From assembly GCF_021130785.1 (NCBI RefSeq), contig NC_060213.1, positions 95,286,501 through 95,350,500 on the forward strand: a stretch of DNA of 64,000 bases. The letters are read 5' to 3'. This stretch comes from Homalodisca vitripennis. Its lineage: Eukaryota; Arthropoda; Insecta; Hemiptera; Cicadellidae. Position numbers and translations under genes: made by a program. Shown here in pieces: positions 35,212 through 47,597 of the stretch (positions are counted from its first letter, which is position 1; every line of letters begins with the position of its first letter). The notes beneath the pieces are model-generated. The model worked only from the letters and a program-made list of their open reading frames with translations. It ran no database searches and had not been told where the DNA came from.

Positions 35212-35276
35212 TAGTAGTGCAAAAAAGGTGCACTACTAAAGAAAAAGGTGTTATTAGGATTAAAAATCCTAATAAT
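35212..35276. repeat. two adjacent perfect hairpins
   Basis: TAGTAGTGCA / TGCACTACTA (35212-35221 and 35229-35238) and TTATTAGGAT / ATCCTAATAA (35251-35260 and 35266-35275), both with 10-base arms. They lie at and just before the 5' end of the Helitron-like element. Confidence 0.8.
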
Positions 35277-35792
35277 ATTATAGATACGAAAGTGTCTTTG
35301 TTTGTTTATTTTGCTTTCACCTACAGGCTATTCAACCGATTGTACTGAAACGTTATGTTACATTCTTATGGTCCCTAAGATAAATATAGGCTTATTCTTA
35401 TCCTTAAGTGGTATTTCGAGAAATTCCTCAGGGCAACGCCCCACTGATCTCTTAAGCGGCAAATCATAGTCTCCAAAGTTGTGTAATACGAATTGAAAGA
35501 ATGTTAAATGTGATCAACTGTTCTTTATAAACACTGTATTATAACAGCACTACTATATTTAATTAATTGATTGACGACTTTCAATTTATTTACATTTATG
35601 ATGTACATATTATACTATGATGCGTGATATACGTATAACTAATTCAAATCTTAAAATATCATAGGACCCTACCGTTTTAGATCACCAGTGCTTTTACTAA
35701 GAAAGCTATGAACTTTGAATCGTGGGAGCTATTCAATAAAATACACAGAATGTTGCGTAGAAGTTGCGGGCGAAGCCGCTGGTATGTGCTAG
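35267..35792 (+). mobile_element. non-autonomous Helitron-like element
   Basis: The 5' end is TCCTAATAATATTATAGATA followed by CGAAAGTGTCTTTGTTTG, the familiar TC-start layout of insect Helitrons. The 3' end has the short hairpin GCGG-GCGAAG-CCGC (about 35767-35779) 9-10 bases before CTAG and a following T, with A before the 5' TC. It has no coding capacity (526 bp). Helitrons move by rolling-circle replication and insert between A and T without target duplication; the flanks fit that. An autonomous Rep/helicase partner is not in the window. Confidence 0.65.
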
Positions 35793-36235
35793 TCCAGTAA
35801 TAAAACAGATCTTGAGGCTAAACGGTGTCATCAATTATGCAAACAGTTGTAGCCGGCAGTGACTGTACCACGCTATGTTATCCCTCTTTATTAGCTCCTG
35901 AATCAAAGCGAGATTAGCGTATCGATTAAACAACAATTCGTATTACCATAAATTTGTAATATAACCCGATGTGCTATAAGCTTATAATCTGTGTATGAGT
36001 ACACTTGAAAAAAAATATTAAACCTACTAACATTAATATTTTAAACACTGTATTTTTTATATTAAATTATTAGATTTAAAATGTTACCACGAAATAACAA
36101 TTGTTATTACTTCTTTATGCTCTCACTTTACACGATCAAAATATAAATAAATTGTTATTCATAGAAGTACACAATTTTTGGTGATCTAAAATTTATATGT
36201 AAAACTAATTCTTGCTCCTTTTATCGAATTTTGTC
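35793..36235. other. AT-rich noncoding stretch
   Basis: No gene recognised. At 36242-36307 a short plus-strand frame begins ATGGATGATTTAAAGAACAG and runs to AAAAAG|GTACGA, which could be a first exon. Nothing downstream confirms it. Confidence 0.4.
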
Positions 36236-36639
36236 ATTCACGATGGATGATTTAAAGAACAGCGTTGGATATAATTTTGGACATTTACCGTCATTATTTG
36301 TTAAAAAGGTACGAGTATAACACTACTTTATGAGGATTTTATACTTTTGAGAGGCAGTCTATTACCGCTAAGTTTACTTAAAACGTGATTCTACATACGA
36401 CCTTTACGACTATACTTAAAATATAGTTCTATTTATTCAGCTGACAATATTAATAATATCTTTTCTAAAATAGGTCATTGCTGTTGCTATGATTTTAGTT
36501 CTAGAGGCTGACTACGGAATAGGCCTACTATTCTACAGGAAAGTGAGAGTATTTGGTTGAAAAATACGATATCTCTTATAATAATACTCACTATTATTTA
36601 CGGTACACAAGATTATTGTTGGCTTACCTAATAAAACGT

Positions 36640-36790
36640 GCTGTCGTAAGTGTGACTGAAAGTTGAAGGAGCTCTGGTGGTTCTTCTTGTTGTAAGTGAG
36701 CCAGTCACTCTTGTACCCAATCATGAGCAAGTTTGGAGGTAACAACAAAACGATGAATAGATCAATGCTAATCACTCTTACTACAGAAAG
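36640..36790 (-). pseudogene. chemoreceptor-like fragment M (inverted copy)
   Basis: The minus-strand frame reads ISIDLFIVLLLPPNLLMIGY and then KSDWLTYNKKNHQSS: a membrane segment followed by a polar loop with an SDW motif. This resembles the late region of insect odorant or gustatory receptors (membrane segment, then a Y--DW loop). The frame runs on to 36533 without further recognisable features. Two plus-strand relatives lie at 37243-37490. I cannot identify the family with certainty; it could also be a non-receptor repeat. Confidence 0.35.
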
Positions 36791-36803
36791 TTTCTGTAGT
36801 AAG
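36777..36803. repeat. perfect 27-bp palindrome
   Basis: CTTACTACAGAAA, a single G, and the exact complement TTTCTGTAGTAAG. It marks the centre of an inverted duplication: the receptor-like fragment runs minus on its left, and related sequence runs plus on its right after a stretch of about 430 bases. Confidence 0.85.
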
Positions 36804-36815
36804 TGTGACTATACC

Positions 36816-37242
36816 CCGAAGGGATCACTTCTGGCTGGTTTTTACCACTGGGCACAGCAAAAACCGATGTGTCACTTAAATCTGAGTCCAGGAGCGGTAC
36901 AACACTAACCGCAAATGTCGAGGTTCTGGCGTTCATGGGCAATTCGAAAGGTCTAGTCTACTTTGGGAGATGACTGTTGGAGTTGGTGGAGTTTGTTCCC
37001 TAACCTCAGAGGTTCTTGTTAGCCTCAACAAGGGTGTGCCACCCCCTGCCTACTTTGACTGGAGATGCTGGTTCGGAGCTGGCCTCCCCTTCTTCCGGGT
37101 AGACATGACTTTGAGATTTAGTGCCCTAATTCTTCCTCATGTATCCATACTGAATATTCTGTCACTCTCCGGAACCAGCGCAAAGGTTCTTACAGGACTA
37201 AGTGCAATTTATAAGCTTCTTGTCCTAAGAGAAAAAATGTAA
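36816..37242 (+). other. GC-richer insert between inverted copies, with an open frame
   Basis: Compared with fragment M, the plus copy is interrupted after TAGTAAGTGTGACTA and resumes at CTAGCATTGATC, so this stretch looks inserted (or lost from M). It holds a 90-codon plus frame (36970-37242) with ALILPHVSILNILSLSG and a terminal LSAIYKLLVLREKM, partly hydrophobic. I do not recognise it. Confidence 0.4.
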
Positions 37243-37490
37243 CTAGCATTGATCTATTCATCGTTTGTTGTAATCTCCTAACGTTCTTATGTTGGGATAC
37301 AAGAGAGACTGGCTCACTTGCAACACTGAGCACCTCCAGGGCTCCTTCGATTTTCTGCAATAAGTATAACTAGCATTGATCTATTCATCGTTTAGTTGAT
37401 ACCTCCCAACTAGCTCGTGATGGAGTACAAGAGTGATTGGCTAGTGAGCCAATGTTACAAATGTGTAACACTGAGGACCTCTGGAGTTAT
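37243..37490 (+). pseudogene. chemoreceptor-like fragments P1 and P2 (tandem copies)
   Basis: Two copies about 125 bases apart, each starting AACTAGCATTGATCTATTCA followed by TCGTTT, are plus-strand relatives of fragment M. P1 has the M protein pattern with a frameshift (SIDLFIV then GYKRDWLTCN). P2 has a stop (CGTTTAG) and a small palindrome TGGCT-AGTG-AGCCA where the DW loop should be. Both are clearly non-functional. Confidence 0.45.
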
Positions 37491-38549
37491 AAATAAAATA
37501 AAGGAAATCTTTTTTGTTGTCACAATTGACTATGTGTGGCCATTCCTATGTCATGGAAATACACTACATCTTGAAACTCTCAGTATTCCTTAAATATGAT
37601 GATAGTAAATGGCCGTAATACTCATTACTTTGATAAAATACGAATACGATAAAAATGTACGTTCAATTTTATTACAAAGTACAACATTTAAAAGTGTTAT
37701 TGTAAATTAAATGAAAATTTAATTATTATTCAATAATTTCAGTATCCCGCTAACGGTGATTATTTTACTGTACTTTCTGAAACAGGGGATGCCATAGAGA
37801 AGGATAGCTCTATAAAAATTATAATGCCCTATTAGGGTTAGAGCGGTTGTACAAAAATATGTGATTGGTCCAATGTAATGCAGTTTGTTTTCTACTACTG
37901 TGAATAATTATTTTTAGTTAGTTTTAGTTACCCATTCGATAAAAAATACAATACCAGATTGAAACAAAGTGCTGTACAACGCAGTTATTTAAGGCGGATA
38001 ATTCCAATGATCTCGTTTGTATCCACCGACCTAAGAACAGGTCTTACCGCGGCGCGTGTAAATGCATAATTAATGATCAGTAAATGCGGTGGTGATTGTA
38101 GCAGCATAAGCATTTTCTTCGGCGATTATTTCCATCGTGGAAAATAATAGCAAACGTGTAACGCTGATCTTACAACAAAGTTTATGTCGTACCGCTAAAT
38201 TATTTGCTGATTCAAAACTTAAAACGCTTATATTTGCGCTTATATATTAAAGCTATATTGTTATAAGCTCTTTGGGTTTTATATAATCTATACCCGATTC
38301 TTTTTTTCTTTACGACCCTTTTTAGAATTTTTAGAGTGCGCAACGCTTATTATGTGCATCACGTCCATAGTTCCAGTAATTATTCTGTTACGGACAGAAT
38401 AATGGAGAAAATCGACGTAAAACATTTGGTGAAGAAAGAAAAGTTCGTTTATTTATTAAAAAGTAACATTTATACGAAACTAGACAATTTATTCACTTTA
38501 TAGAATTACTTTATAAAAAAATTTCAAAATAAATATTTTATTCAATGAA
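37491..38549. other. noncoding stretch
   Basis: No coding region supported. A less AT-rich patch near 38030-38140 has no identity I can give. Confidence 0.5.
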
Positions 38550-39720
38550 TATGTCCTAAATCAAATCAAATCATTTCTTTATTGCTTTTAGACAATATAT
38601 AACATTGTATAGCAGTCGTCATATATTCAAACAGCAAATACTCTACACACTCACACACATTCAGACTTACATTTCACTCATTCACACTAATTCACACTAT
38701 CTTTGGATCCAGATTTTAAATTTTGGTAATTTAAGATATTTTTAGATATCCCAGCGACTCATCATAAACTCCTCTAGCGAATAAAATGCTTTTGACACCA
38801 ACAGGCATTTGAGACGAGTTTTGAATTGGATTTGATTAGTTGCATTTTTTACACTTTCAGGGAGCTTGTTGATTAAGCCGACGCCAACCTGATGCGGTAA
38901 ATGCTGAGATACCACCAGTCTATGACTATGGACTCTAAAGTTGTCCCTGGCTCTAGTTTCATACTGATGAAAGTCCCTGCCCCGGACTAAAGTGCACTTC
39001 GATTGACAGTACAGGATCACACGAAACATATAGAGACAGGGCAATGTCAGCAAACCTAGCTCCCTAAAAGAGTCCCTACACGACTCTCTGTAATTCAACT
39101 TTGCAATAATTCTAATTGCCTTTTTTTGAAGCCTGAAAACGCGTTCCATCTTGTGTTTAGCACAGCCCCCCCCCACAGTCTCAAGCCATACGCAAAGTGC
39201 GGATATATGAGACCGAAATATGCCGTCATTAAGACTTCAGGGGAACAGTATTTAGCTAGGCTTCGCAAGGCAAATATGCCAGAAGTAATTCTAGCACATA
39301 TATTGTTAACGTGGTCGTCCCAGGTCAGACCTTGATCAATGTACATCCCCAGGAATTTCGTGGATCCAGTTTCCTCTAAAAGGACATCGTCCACAAATAC
39401 AGCAGGTTGCCTTGCAAATTTCCTTGGTCTTAGGCAGAAATTGATGACATTTGATTTTGATTGGTTCGTTTTCAAATTCCTGTCAGTAAAATACTGAATG
39501 CATGAAGTCAGTTCCACAAATGATGTGATTTCCAAATCTTGTGTAGTTTTTCCTTTGAAGCAAAGGTCGTGTCGTCGGCATACTGAATCAGATCACCATG
39601 CTGGATCACTGAGTTAAGTCTACAGAAGTAAACCAAAAAAAGAATAGGCCCAAGAATAGAACACTGAGGGACACCGTGGGCTATTTTAATTTTACTAGAG
39701 ATCCTAAATTTGAGTAGGCC
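38550..39720 (-). mobile_element. LINE D: 5'-truncated copy of the LINE B family
   Basis: Same (GATTT)n-type sense-strand tail as LINE B (AAATCAAATCAAATC on the plus strand near 38560) and the same 3' neighbourhood (TTTATTGC then TTTTAGACAATATA). It is truncated near 39720 in the reverse transcriptase. The two copies differ considerably, so they are old relatives rather than a recent pair. Confidence 0.85.
38742..39715 (-). pseudogene. LINE D reverse transcriptase and C-terminal domain
   Basis: Minus-strand segments in order: AHGVPQCSILGPILFLVYF, then the YADDT box near 39573-39590; after a frameshift near 39540, ITSFVELTSCIQYFTDRN and GTSK-like thumb blocks with FLGMYIDQGLTWDDHV. After another frameshift near 39160 comes the C-terminal block VFRLQKKAIRIIAKLN, LGLLTLPCLYMFRVILY and RGRDFHQYETRARDNFR. 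The C run at 39169-39175 is the likely slippage site of the second frameshift. Confidence 0.85.
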
Positions 39721-41859
39721 TCAATATTAAAAAAAATGTATATAAACTTAAAATACGAGTAATTTATTACAATATCATTGCTTTAAATCTTACAAACCCC
39801 CATTTCGGTTTATTATATTACTTGTCTTCTCCATGATTATATGATAATTTCCAAACGTATCATCTGGAACTGTACGGACCTCTATGCATACCTAATTCTG
39901 TCATTGTAAAGTTAGAAATCCCTATCTTTGTTCCTATCTTGTCTAGCTGCTTAAAGGGTCGTCTTAGTTCACGATACAAAAAGCGTGAACATGTTTTAGA
40001 TTAAATGTTGTTTTTATGTTGTACACCTTAGTATAGTTTCACTATATGAAGGTGGTGTTAAAATGGTTAGAATGTTATGAGATACTAGTGAGTAAACCAT
40101 AACCACGCGCATGTAAATGTGACAGTACAACTTCCCTACACCAAGTCGCTGGCCTCTAAAGAGTAAAATTGGCTCCATATGATTCTGAGTTGACAGTATG
40201 TCTCCGTCTGTCAGTCTCCTCTCCCGCAAAATCACGTGTACTTGTGTGTCATGTCGGAAGCGATCGTGTTGTGAGTCGACATACTGAATAATGAGTTGTT
40301 GTGTTGCTCGCTTGACTCTTGCTGAAAAAATTGGATATCTTTAGTTTAACGTGTAACTTGAAACTTTCTTATTAGTTTAAATACAACTTCTATATATACT
40401 TCTACCAAAAGCAAATTTTACCACGTTTAGTAGGGGTACCACTCCCACTTTAACTGACGTAATTAACTGTTAAGAACTGACAGAAAGCTAGTAATGCCTA
40501 CAATTCAAGTTCTTGAAAGTGTCAAGAAATTTCAAGTTCCTAGTAGCAGACCTCGTCTTGTCGTCTTTTGTTGGCGAGACACATTTAACTAAATTGTTCT
40601 CAGGCAATGTCAAGTCTACCCTCTAAGTTCGTGTACGTTTCTAACAGCATGACTTGCTGTCTTGTTATCTTGTGTTGGTGGCGCAAACTTAACTTTATAA
40701 TTCATCTTACAGTATCTATGTCATAGTAAGTTTCCGGTTTATGCTTTGTTAAAACATTGGTTAGAAAGTTAAATTCTTGAAAAATATACTAATTTGGTGA
40801 TGTTTTTAATATGCTATTTATTTATTTATATATGATATATGGTAATAAATACAGTCATACGATCCAATACAGTGATGAAAGACGTTGTAAAGAGAGGTCT
40901 GATACATTTTGACCAAAACACTACTAAATGGAGTACCTAAATGAAGTTTTAAGTACCTAAGGTGCCTAAAAAAGGAACTCTAATTGGGCCAGTTACCTAT
41001 CACTGTTGGCCTAGCTCTATTGTTCACTATCATACATTGAATCTAAAATATGTCACTACCATTTAGCTGATTGCTTGGAAATACTCAAAATATCTCATCG
41101 AAATAATAACACAATTGAAACGTAATAAAATTAACGGAAATGCTTAATTTTCAGCGTATTATCTTCGTTGTTTTGTCAAAACACCAATTTATTAAGGAAT
41201 TCATATAAATAATTTATTTAATATAAAATATATAAGAATCAGTAGATAAGAGTTTTCAACAAACTTATTTTAGTTTTACGGTCTTTTAATGAGTAACCTA
41301 ACTTGACAAACTAACTCGTAAATTGGAGTTTAATAGACGAATAAAACATTTGATGATGAGATCAAAAACATGTCTCACGATCATTTAAAATTTATAAAAT
41401 TACAATTAACGATCTTCCTCTAATATTACATCAAGGTTCCGAGTACTATTACGATTTTTTATCCAACAGTAATTATTAATTGTCATTTTACGGTGACTAT
41501 TTTAAATTGTTTGTGGATTATGCACTACGTGAAGAAATAAAATCGTAAATAATTAACATGAAAGAAATACTTCTCAATATCTGTACAATAAAACCTATAT
41601 AAAAATATAGTATAATTTTAATTATATGTTTTATATATTGGAGGAGAGTTATTGTTTTACCGATTATGTTGAAAATTTTAAAATGAGAAAAACAAGCTTA
41701 TACAATCTAAGCGGATAGTAAAAATGAAAATGTAGGTTATGGGCCACTACAAATTAATTTAATGCATATATGTAGAATAAGTACAATGATATTTTGAACA
41801 CTTAAATCTGTTCAATAAGAGTCTTATTTATCGAATATTTCTTTTCTTATTTTCTCACA
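39721..41859. other. noncoding stretch
   Basis: No gene supported. The one structured part is a repeat at 40014-40250 that pairs with 52420-52640. Confidence 0.5.
40014..40250 (-). repeat. repeat pair member, inverted relative to 52420-52640
   Basis: Read on the minus strand it has ACACGTGA, CTGTCA-CTCAGAATCAT, TGGAGC, TTTAGAGGCCAGCGACTT, GGTTTACTCAC and ATAGTGAAACTAT in the same order as the plus strand of 52420-52640. Conceptual frames give QNH-E-I--FRGQRL in both, but each has different lesions. It is a dispersed repeat with unclear coding content. Confidence 0.7.
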
Positions 41860-42870
41860 AATAAATCAGTAAATTAGGAAATTAGGAGATTTTAGGATTA
41901 TTGAGATCTCAGAAATTATCCTGAAAATTAGCCCGATTAAGTTACACTATATGTACTTTTTTTCTGTATAGGTTTATAAGATTTAAGAGTGGAGGGGAAA
42001 CTTTGTGATGTATGAGTTTGAACGCAGATTATGGTTCAATGTAATCGTATTTAGGATTGAGTACATATATTGTTTTGTATGTGTGTCCTTAGTTACTTAT
42101 CCTGTGAGGTATATAAACATCCGCTTGTAGTTTTCTTGCTCTTATAGCTCAGATGAAGCGGCGGCTTATACGTTAGTAGCGTTGTTTGATTGAATAAGGA
42201 GTGCAATTTAAAAGATATGGTTATTGATAAGTCGTAGGAAATATAATTACGGTAGGTGTTGCAAAACAATATTATTAGAGCTTAGTTTTTGAGTAGTAGA
42301 CAGGAGAAAGATAAATAATTACGTCAAGTTATCAATAGTATGACAGTAACGGCGATTATAATGTTTAATTAGGTTTAGCTCTGAATAATAATTAAGGTAG
42401 GAAATTGCATTATTATAATTGATCTGTTAAATTGGTAAATACATTATTTGGTTACTGATGAAAGTAAATTTAGAATCCGTTGCTTATTATGTGTATAATG
42501 GATGCTTGCCCATATAAGCAGACGGCTAAGTCGGCGGTTACCGCTGGTTTATTACAACAGCACAGATTCGTGTAACATTTATATTTACTTGTTAATTATT
42601 TTTGTAAAGACTTTACCCAACACACTACCAGCACAGCGGTGAGTACTCCACTATAACATGTGCAGCCACATTTGTTCCGCAAGGACACTAACTCTACCCA
42701 AACATCTTTAACACTATAATATATTGCATTAGGAATGACGTAAAGCTTGTTGCTAACATTGACTAAAAGCTTGTGGTAATATATTCTATAGAATTGTTTA
42801 GGTAGTAAAGAGTTCTATGATTATAAATGTTAAACGTTTCATAGCGTGTTTAGAAGACCTGTAAATGCGA
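41860..42870. repeat. dispersed repeat, copy 2 (about 1.0 kb)
   Basis: Same orientation and order of blocks as 2460-3510: TCAGAAATTA, GATTAAGTTACAC, the GTGTGTCCT block, GAAGCGGCGGCTTATACGTT, TGATCTGTTAAATTGGTAAA, TATTATGTGTATAAT, CTCTACCCAAACATCTTTAA and GTTTAGAAGACCTGTA. The copies differ by many substitutions and indels. It lacks the last 60 bases found in copy 1. Confidence 0.65.
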
Positions 42871-43490
42871 TAGTATATATTATAGAGACACGGGCAACTA
42901 TCTGTCTACGATGATAGTGAATTTCGTAAATTATGAAAAAGAATTTCATATTTTTGGACACCTATACGTATCACTTGTAAGTTATTAAATCTCTTTACTT
43001 GATGGGAGATTCTTTGTTTTCAGGTCTTCAGGAACTTCGGAGTAATCAAAATTCGCAGTTTACCTATAACTCAGCAATAAGGCTTGCAATTGCAAAATTC
43101 ATTTCGGAGCAAAGTTGATTGCAGGTGTATTTTAACGAGATGAGAAGAGAGGGGTTCAGTTTACCAGCTAGTTTAGTTTATTAGTGACGTTAGATAGATA
43201 AACGTTTAAGGATTGAGAAATAACAATTAGGCTTAATATTGGACTGCGAATTGTAGTATAAAGAAGGCCTAAATTAATTACAAAAATAAATATATATATC
43301 GAATCAGTATGAAGCTATTCAGTTCACTAATAAAAGAAAAACACAACATTTATATTAATACTATTGAAAACTGTAGGTTTCATAGTAATTGTACATGGAT
43401 TGATGACAATTCCAACTTAAGTTCCAATTTCTCTAAAAACCAAATTGCTTTAGTTGTTTTTTTCGTATTGCTTTTATATGTATTAATATT
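42871..43490. other. noncoding stretch upstream of the BEL/Pao element
   Basis: No gene recognised. A 68-codon plus frame (43309-43515) runs into the LTR and has no motif. Confidence 0.5.
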
Positions 43491-43495
43491 AACAT

Positions 43496-44518
43496 TGTTA
43501 GGTTTTCATATTTAGTCATATCAATTAATCACATTTTACGCATTAATATATTTTTTACTAATAATTAGAAATGTATGTTATTTAGAATTGCTCTTTGCCC
43601 ACCATTGTCCGATACCATTTTTATTATAAGCCATCTATTTCCACTTATCTTTGTACACACACACACACACATCCACCTGCATTCCAAATCTATAGTGGTC
43701 CGATCGTCACGTGGTATGAGGTGACTTCTGCCGACTAATTCAGGCGTCCAGGACGCGGACAAGAAAAGCTCCCCAAGGCATCTCTCCAGTTCTTCTTCAG
43801 ACTCCGTCTCGCTAGGTTGTACGTCAACACCAGCTTTAACCAAGTTCGGACCGTGCCCCTTTGTCTTGTCTCTTGTGAACCGCAAGCCGTTCTATGGCAG
43901 TTAACAGTCCCTTCGAGCCGGACATTATTTGGTTAACGAGCCAAAGGTAACTTTGTCGCAACGTTCGTGAGTGAACCGAAAACAGTGTCAAGTGAAGGTG
44001 GAATCTTCATGGTGGAATCTTCATCCCTCAGCAAGGGACTTCACCAGCGCAACGTTCCTTGGAATCAACCCAGGTCGAACTACAATCAACCCAACTTCAT
44101 GTGTGTCGAGGTATCAGACAATGGGGACGGTGCAAGGTAACAGTGTTTCATCATTCTTATTATGGTCCTTCGCAACTAAAGACAATCTTCTTTTCAACCA
44201 AGATTTAAAATCCTCAACTAATTCGGACATTTTTGGACAATTTAACAGAAGAAGAAAATCATTTTAACACTTGTATTTTGCTCTAATTGTGTGCCCCTTT
44301 TTTTCCTAATATTATGTTTTGTGATCTCATTCGTATTTTTTATTTTCCCAATTCGACTAGTAATTATTCTTTAGAAAATCAAATGTATGGGCTCCACCTG
44401 CTCAGCTATCGAAGTATGAGTTTTTAAATATTAGACATTTAATTGGTCCTTCCAATAATTGCGGTCCGCCAAGCCGGATCTAACATATCTTTGGGTCCTT
44501 CTGACCGGATATTATACA
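43496..44518 (+). repeat. BEL/Pao 5' LTR
   Basis: TG...CA ends, 1023 bp. Matches the 3' LTR almost throughout, differing by scattered substitutions, small indels (for example around GACTTCACCAGCG versus GACTCCACCAGCG) and a shorter CA microsatellite (about 43656-43670). Confidence 0.93.
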
Positions 44519-45107
44519 TTTCTTTTGGTCCTGTCGACCCGGATTTTCATCAGACTATGGAGAAATAAACTTTATTTGGTGTTGAAAAATAAGACATTGT
44601 GTTTCCATTGTGTAAGAGACTAGTATTTGTAGCGCCAAAAGTTAGCGTCCCCAAGCGACGCGCGGCCATCTTGAACACTCATCCCCTCACTACTCTTACA
44701 TACCACACTACAATTTTAAACGCATTGTTTGTAAACAAACATTGACCACATCTTATACCTTACATCCATTGTCTATACACTACATTGCATTACACTTGCA
44801 ACATTTATTGTTTTGCCAACTATTGTATCTCATTTGTGATTGTCATAATAATTAAGTAAGAATTTTATTATGAGAGGAAATTGAAATATCTTGTATTAGT
44901 GTTTAACTACAACGTCCTCTGGAAATATTATGTAACCAATTATCATAGGTGATTGATGATTTTTATTGTGTATTTTCTATTTGAAATGTTGTTACATTAA
45001 TCAAGGGTTAATTAATTTTCTCATAATTGTCATTGATTATAATTTAGTTGGTTATTTAGTTTGCTGTAGTAATTTCATGTTTTAAGTTAAATATTCACTA
45101 ACCAATC
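44519..45107 (+). other. BEL/Pao 5' untranslated leader
   Basis: Lies between the 5' LTR and the gag start. A TGG at 44526-44528, seven bases past the LTR, begins TGGTCCTGTCGACCCGGAT and might be the tRNA primer-binding site, but I could not match a tRNA. Confidence 0.5.
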
Positions 45108-46261
45108 ATGGCTCCAATCAAAGTCAGTACCTATGAAAGGTTGACGCTGCTAGTTAAGAATAGATTTACCAAAATTCTAAAAGAAGTTGAAAAAATAGTT
45201 AAGAGCGAAATCCCTTTAACTCATGTTGTTCAAGTACGTTAAACAGCTATCTGAACGAAGTTTCCAAAAAACGGAATGACTTCCAAGCTAATTTAGCTAG
45301 GATCGTGGAGGTTGCAACGACCGAAGAATTGTCCGTGGAAAGACTCTCTACGGATCAAGACGAAATTAACGATCTTTTCGTTCAGATTTCTGGTTTTGAT
45401 AGAGTCCGCTATGTCTCCTGAGGAAGCGCCGTCAACACCGTCGGTACACAGTGAGCGGCTAACCCCCCTAGCGACGCTGTCACATATCAATCTGCCGCGG
45501 CTAGAGTTGCACCACTTCTTCTGGCGACCCCGCCCAAGTGGGTATCCTTTATCAACTTGTATGATAGCACTGTGCATCGCAACACCGCCTTAACAAGTGT
45601 AGTCAAATTCCAATATTTGCTCTCGATTCTTTCTGGCGAACCCCTCGCTTTAATCAAGAATTTCAACATTAGTACAGCAAAATTATCTAATTGTGTACAA
45701 TATCTTACGTCAAGCGTTATCACTCAACAAGACGCTTGGTTTACTATACATTTGAAATCATTTGATAGATTTACCCGAATGTTAGCAGTCAGTCAGTACG
45801 AGGACTCAGAACATTCGTGAACACTTTCCATGAACACAGTGAGGCTTTGAAGGCCATTGAGTGTGACGTAACCACACAAGCCAACCCTTTGCTTTCAGCA
45901 TTGTTACTTCGTAAATTAGATGGAGATTTACGCAAACGTTTAGAATCTTTTAGGTCCTCGAACGAAGAGGAAACACACACTTTGCCTACAGTCCAAAGAC
46001 ATAATCTTGTTTCTGAACACAGAATGTAACATGAGTGAAGATGCAGACCTCCACTCGTCAGCAAAGAAAGCTCCAGTTAAAGCTTTCAATCAGCGATCTC
46101 AAAAGGTCACGCGGTTTGAAGACAAACACAAACCCACCGCTTTTAGTAACAGCTCACAATATAAATAGTAAAGCAGTTGTTTTGCTTTTGGTAACTCTGA
46201 TCACAAAATCCATGTTTGTCCCACATTTCTAAAGCTTTCACCAGCTGAAAGGTTTCAACTT
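45108..46261 (+). pseudogene. BEL/Pao gag region, broken
   Basis: Opens with MAPIKVSTYERLTLLVKNRF, a helical gag N-terminus, and stops at 45240-45242 after 44 codons. The protein then continues in other frames (LNEVSKKRNDFQANLARIVE, ISGFDRV). It includes the core gag domain signature LPRLELHHF followed by a W-S-F-like sequence, VKFQYLLSILSGEPLALIKN and later pieces to about 46260. At least four frameshifts or stops occur. Gag would form the virus-like particle of the element. The zinc knuckle part is in the next frame segment. Confidence 0.8.
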
Positions 46262-47597
46262 GTTAAAACGAGAACGAAAATGCTTCTCGTGCTTGAGAGA
46301 TCATAATTTGCCTCAATGTCAATCATCGCATACTTGTAAAAGGTGTAGCAAACGACATCACACATTGCTACATCTCCAGTCAGGCGCGACTGAGCGAAGT
46401 GAAGCAAGCAATCAATACTCGACACGTCATCAATCAGCTGTGGAGCGACGTCACAACACGACTCATCATCGATCGATACCACAGCCGAGAGTAGCGGGAA
46501 CACCTCCTCCAGCTGACGTCACGAGTCCCACTCCAGTCACGCTGTCTACGACTAAGACGCTGCCACCTGTGCATCCGCCACAACAGTCAACGGTACTCTT
46601 AGGTACCATCTTAGTGAAACTAACTGCTGAAAATGGACAGTCCCATGTTTTCCGCGGATTACTGGATTCCGGAAGTACTTGTAATCTGATAACGTGTCAG
46701 GCAGCCTCATTGCTAGGAGCAAGACGTTATCATTCAAACATTCAAATTGCTGGTTTATCACAGCATGCCTCTAACACACGTGGCATGTTATCTCTTCAAG
46801 TCAACACTTTGTCAGGTCAGCTCATAGCTCCTGATCAGGAGTTCCACATCTTGGATAAAATATCTGTGAACCTCCCAAGGGCGAAAATAAGTCCAGAGTT
46901 GTCGCATCTAGTTAAGCATTACACCTTAGCGGATCCGACTTTTGACACCCCTTGCGGCATTGATGTATTGTTGGGTGGAACCATAATACCCACTGTCTTC
47001 ACACAAGAAAATCATAGTTTAGGACCGGGACTGCCACATCTGATCGGCACTCAGTTCGGCTTCATACTTATGGGAACAGCTCCTTGTGTCACCCCGACAG
47101 AGCCAGTTAGTAACTATTCGATTGCACTTTTGTCTACTCACGACATTTCGCTTCACACAGCATTACAAAAATTTTGGGTTCAAGAGGAACCGCCTATCAT
47201 CAATCACAAAAGCATTGAAGAAACAAAGTGTGATGAACTTTTTGATAGTACTCATACGCGAAATGGAGACGGACGGTATGTTGTTAGATTACCGTTCAAA
47301 ACAGAACCCAGCTGTTTAGGCTCATCTCGAGCAGCCGCAGAAAGACGTTTTGTATCCTTAGAAAGGAAGTTTCAAACCCAACCACAATTCGCTGAACTGT
47401 ACAGGAATTTTATGAAAGACTACAAAGCAACAGGTCATATGACACTTTTGGATAAACATCACGCCGACGAACCGCACTACTATTTACCCCACCACGGAAT
47501 AATAAAGGAAAGCAGCTCTACTACCAAGCTAAGGACTGTTTTTGACGCAAGCAACAAGACCACTTCAGGTTTGTCCTGCTACGACGTGCTACTATAA
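46262..47597 (+). pseudogene. BEL/Pao pol segment 1: zinc knuckles, aspartic protease, RT start
   Basis: One open segment of about 445 codons. Residues 8-36 hold two CCHC-like knuckles (CFSCLRDHNLPQCQSSHTC, then CKRCSKRHH). The retropepsin active site appears as GLLDSGSTCNLIT around residue 134, with D-S-G. After FGFILMG the linker leads to the beginning of the reverse transcriptase (HHGIIKESSSTTKLRTVFDA). It ends abruptly at a stop within a 16-base tandem duplication near 47578-47610. Confidence 0.88.

Noticed and set aside
36242..36307. Possible first exon, ATG to AAAAAG|GTACGA
   Set aside because: 22 codons with no recognisable motif and no downstream exon in phase that I could link to it.
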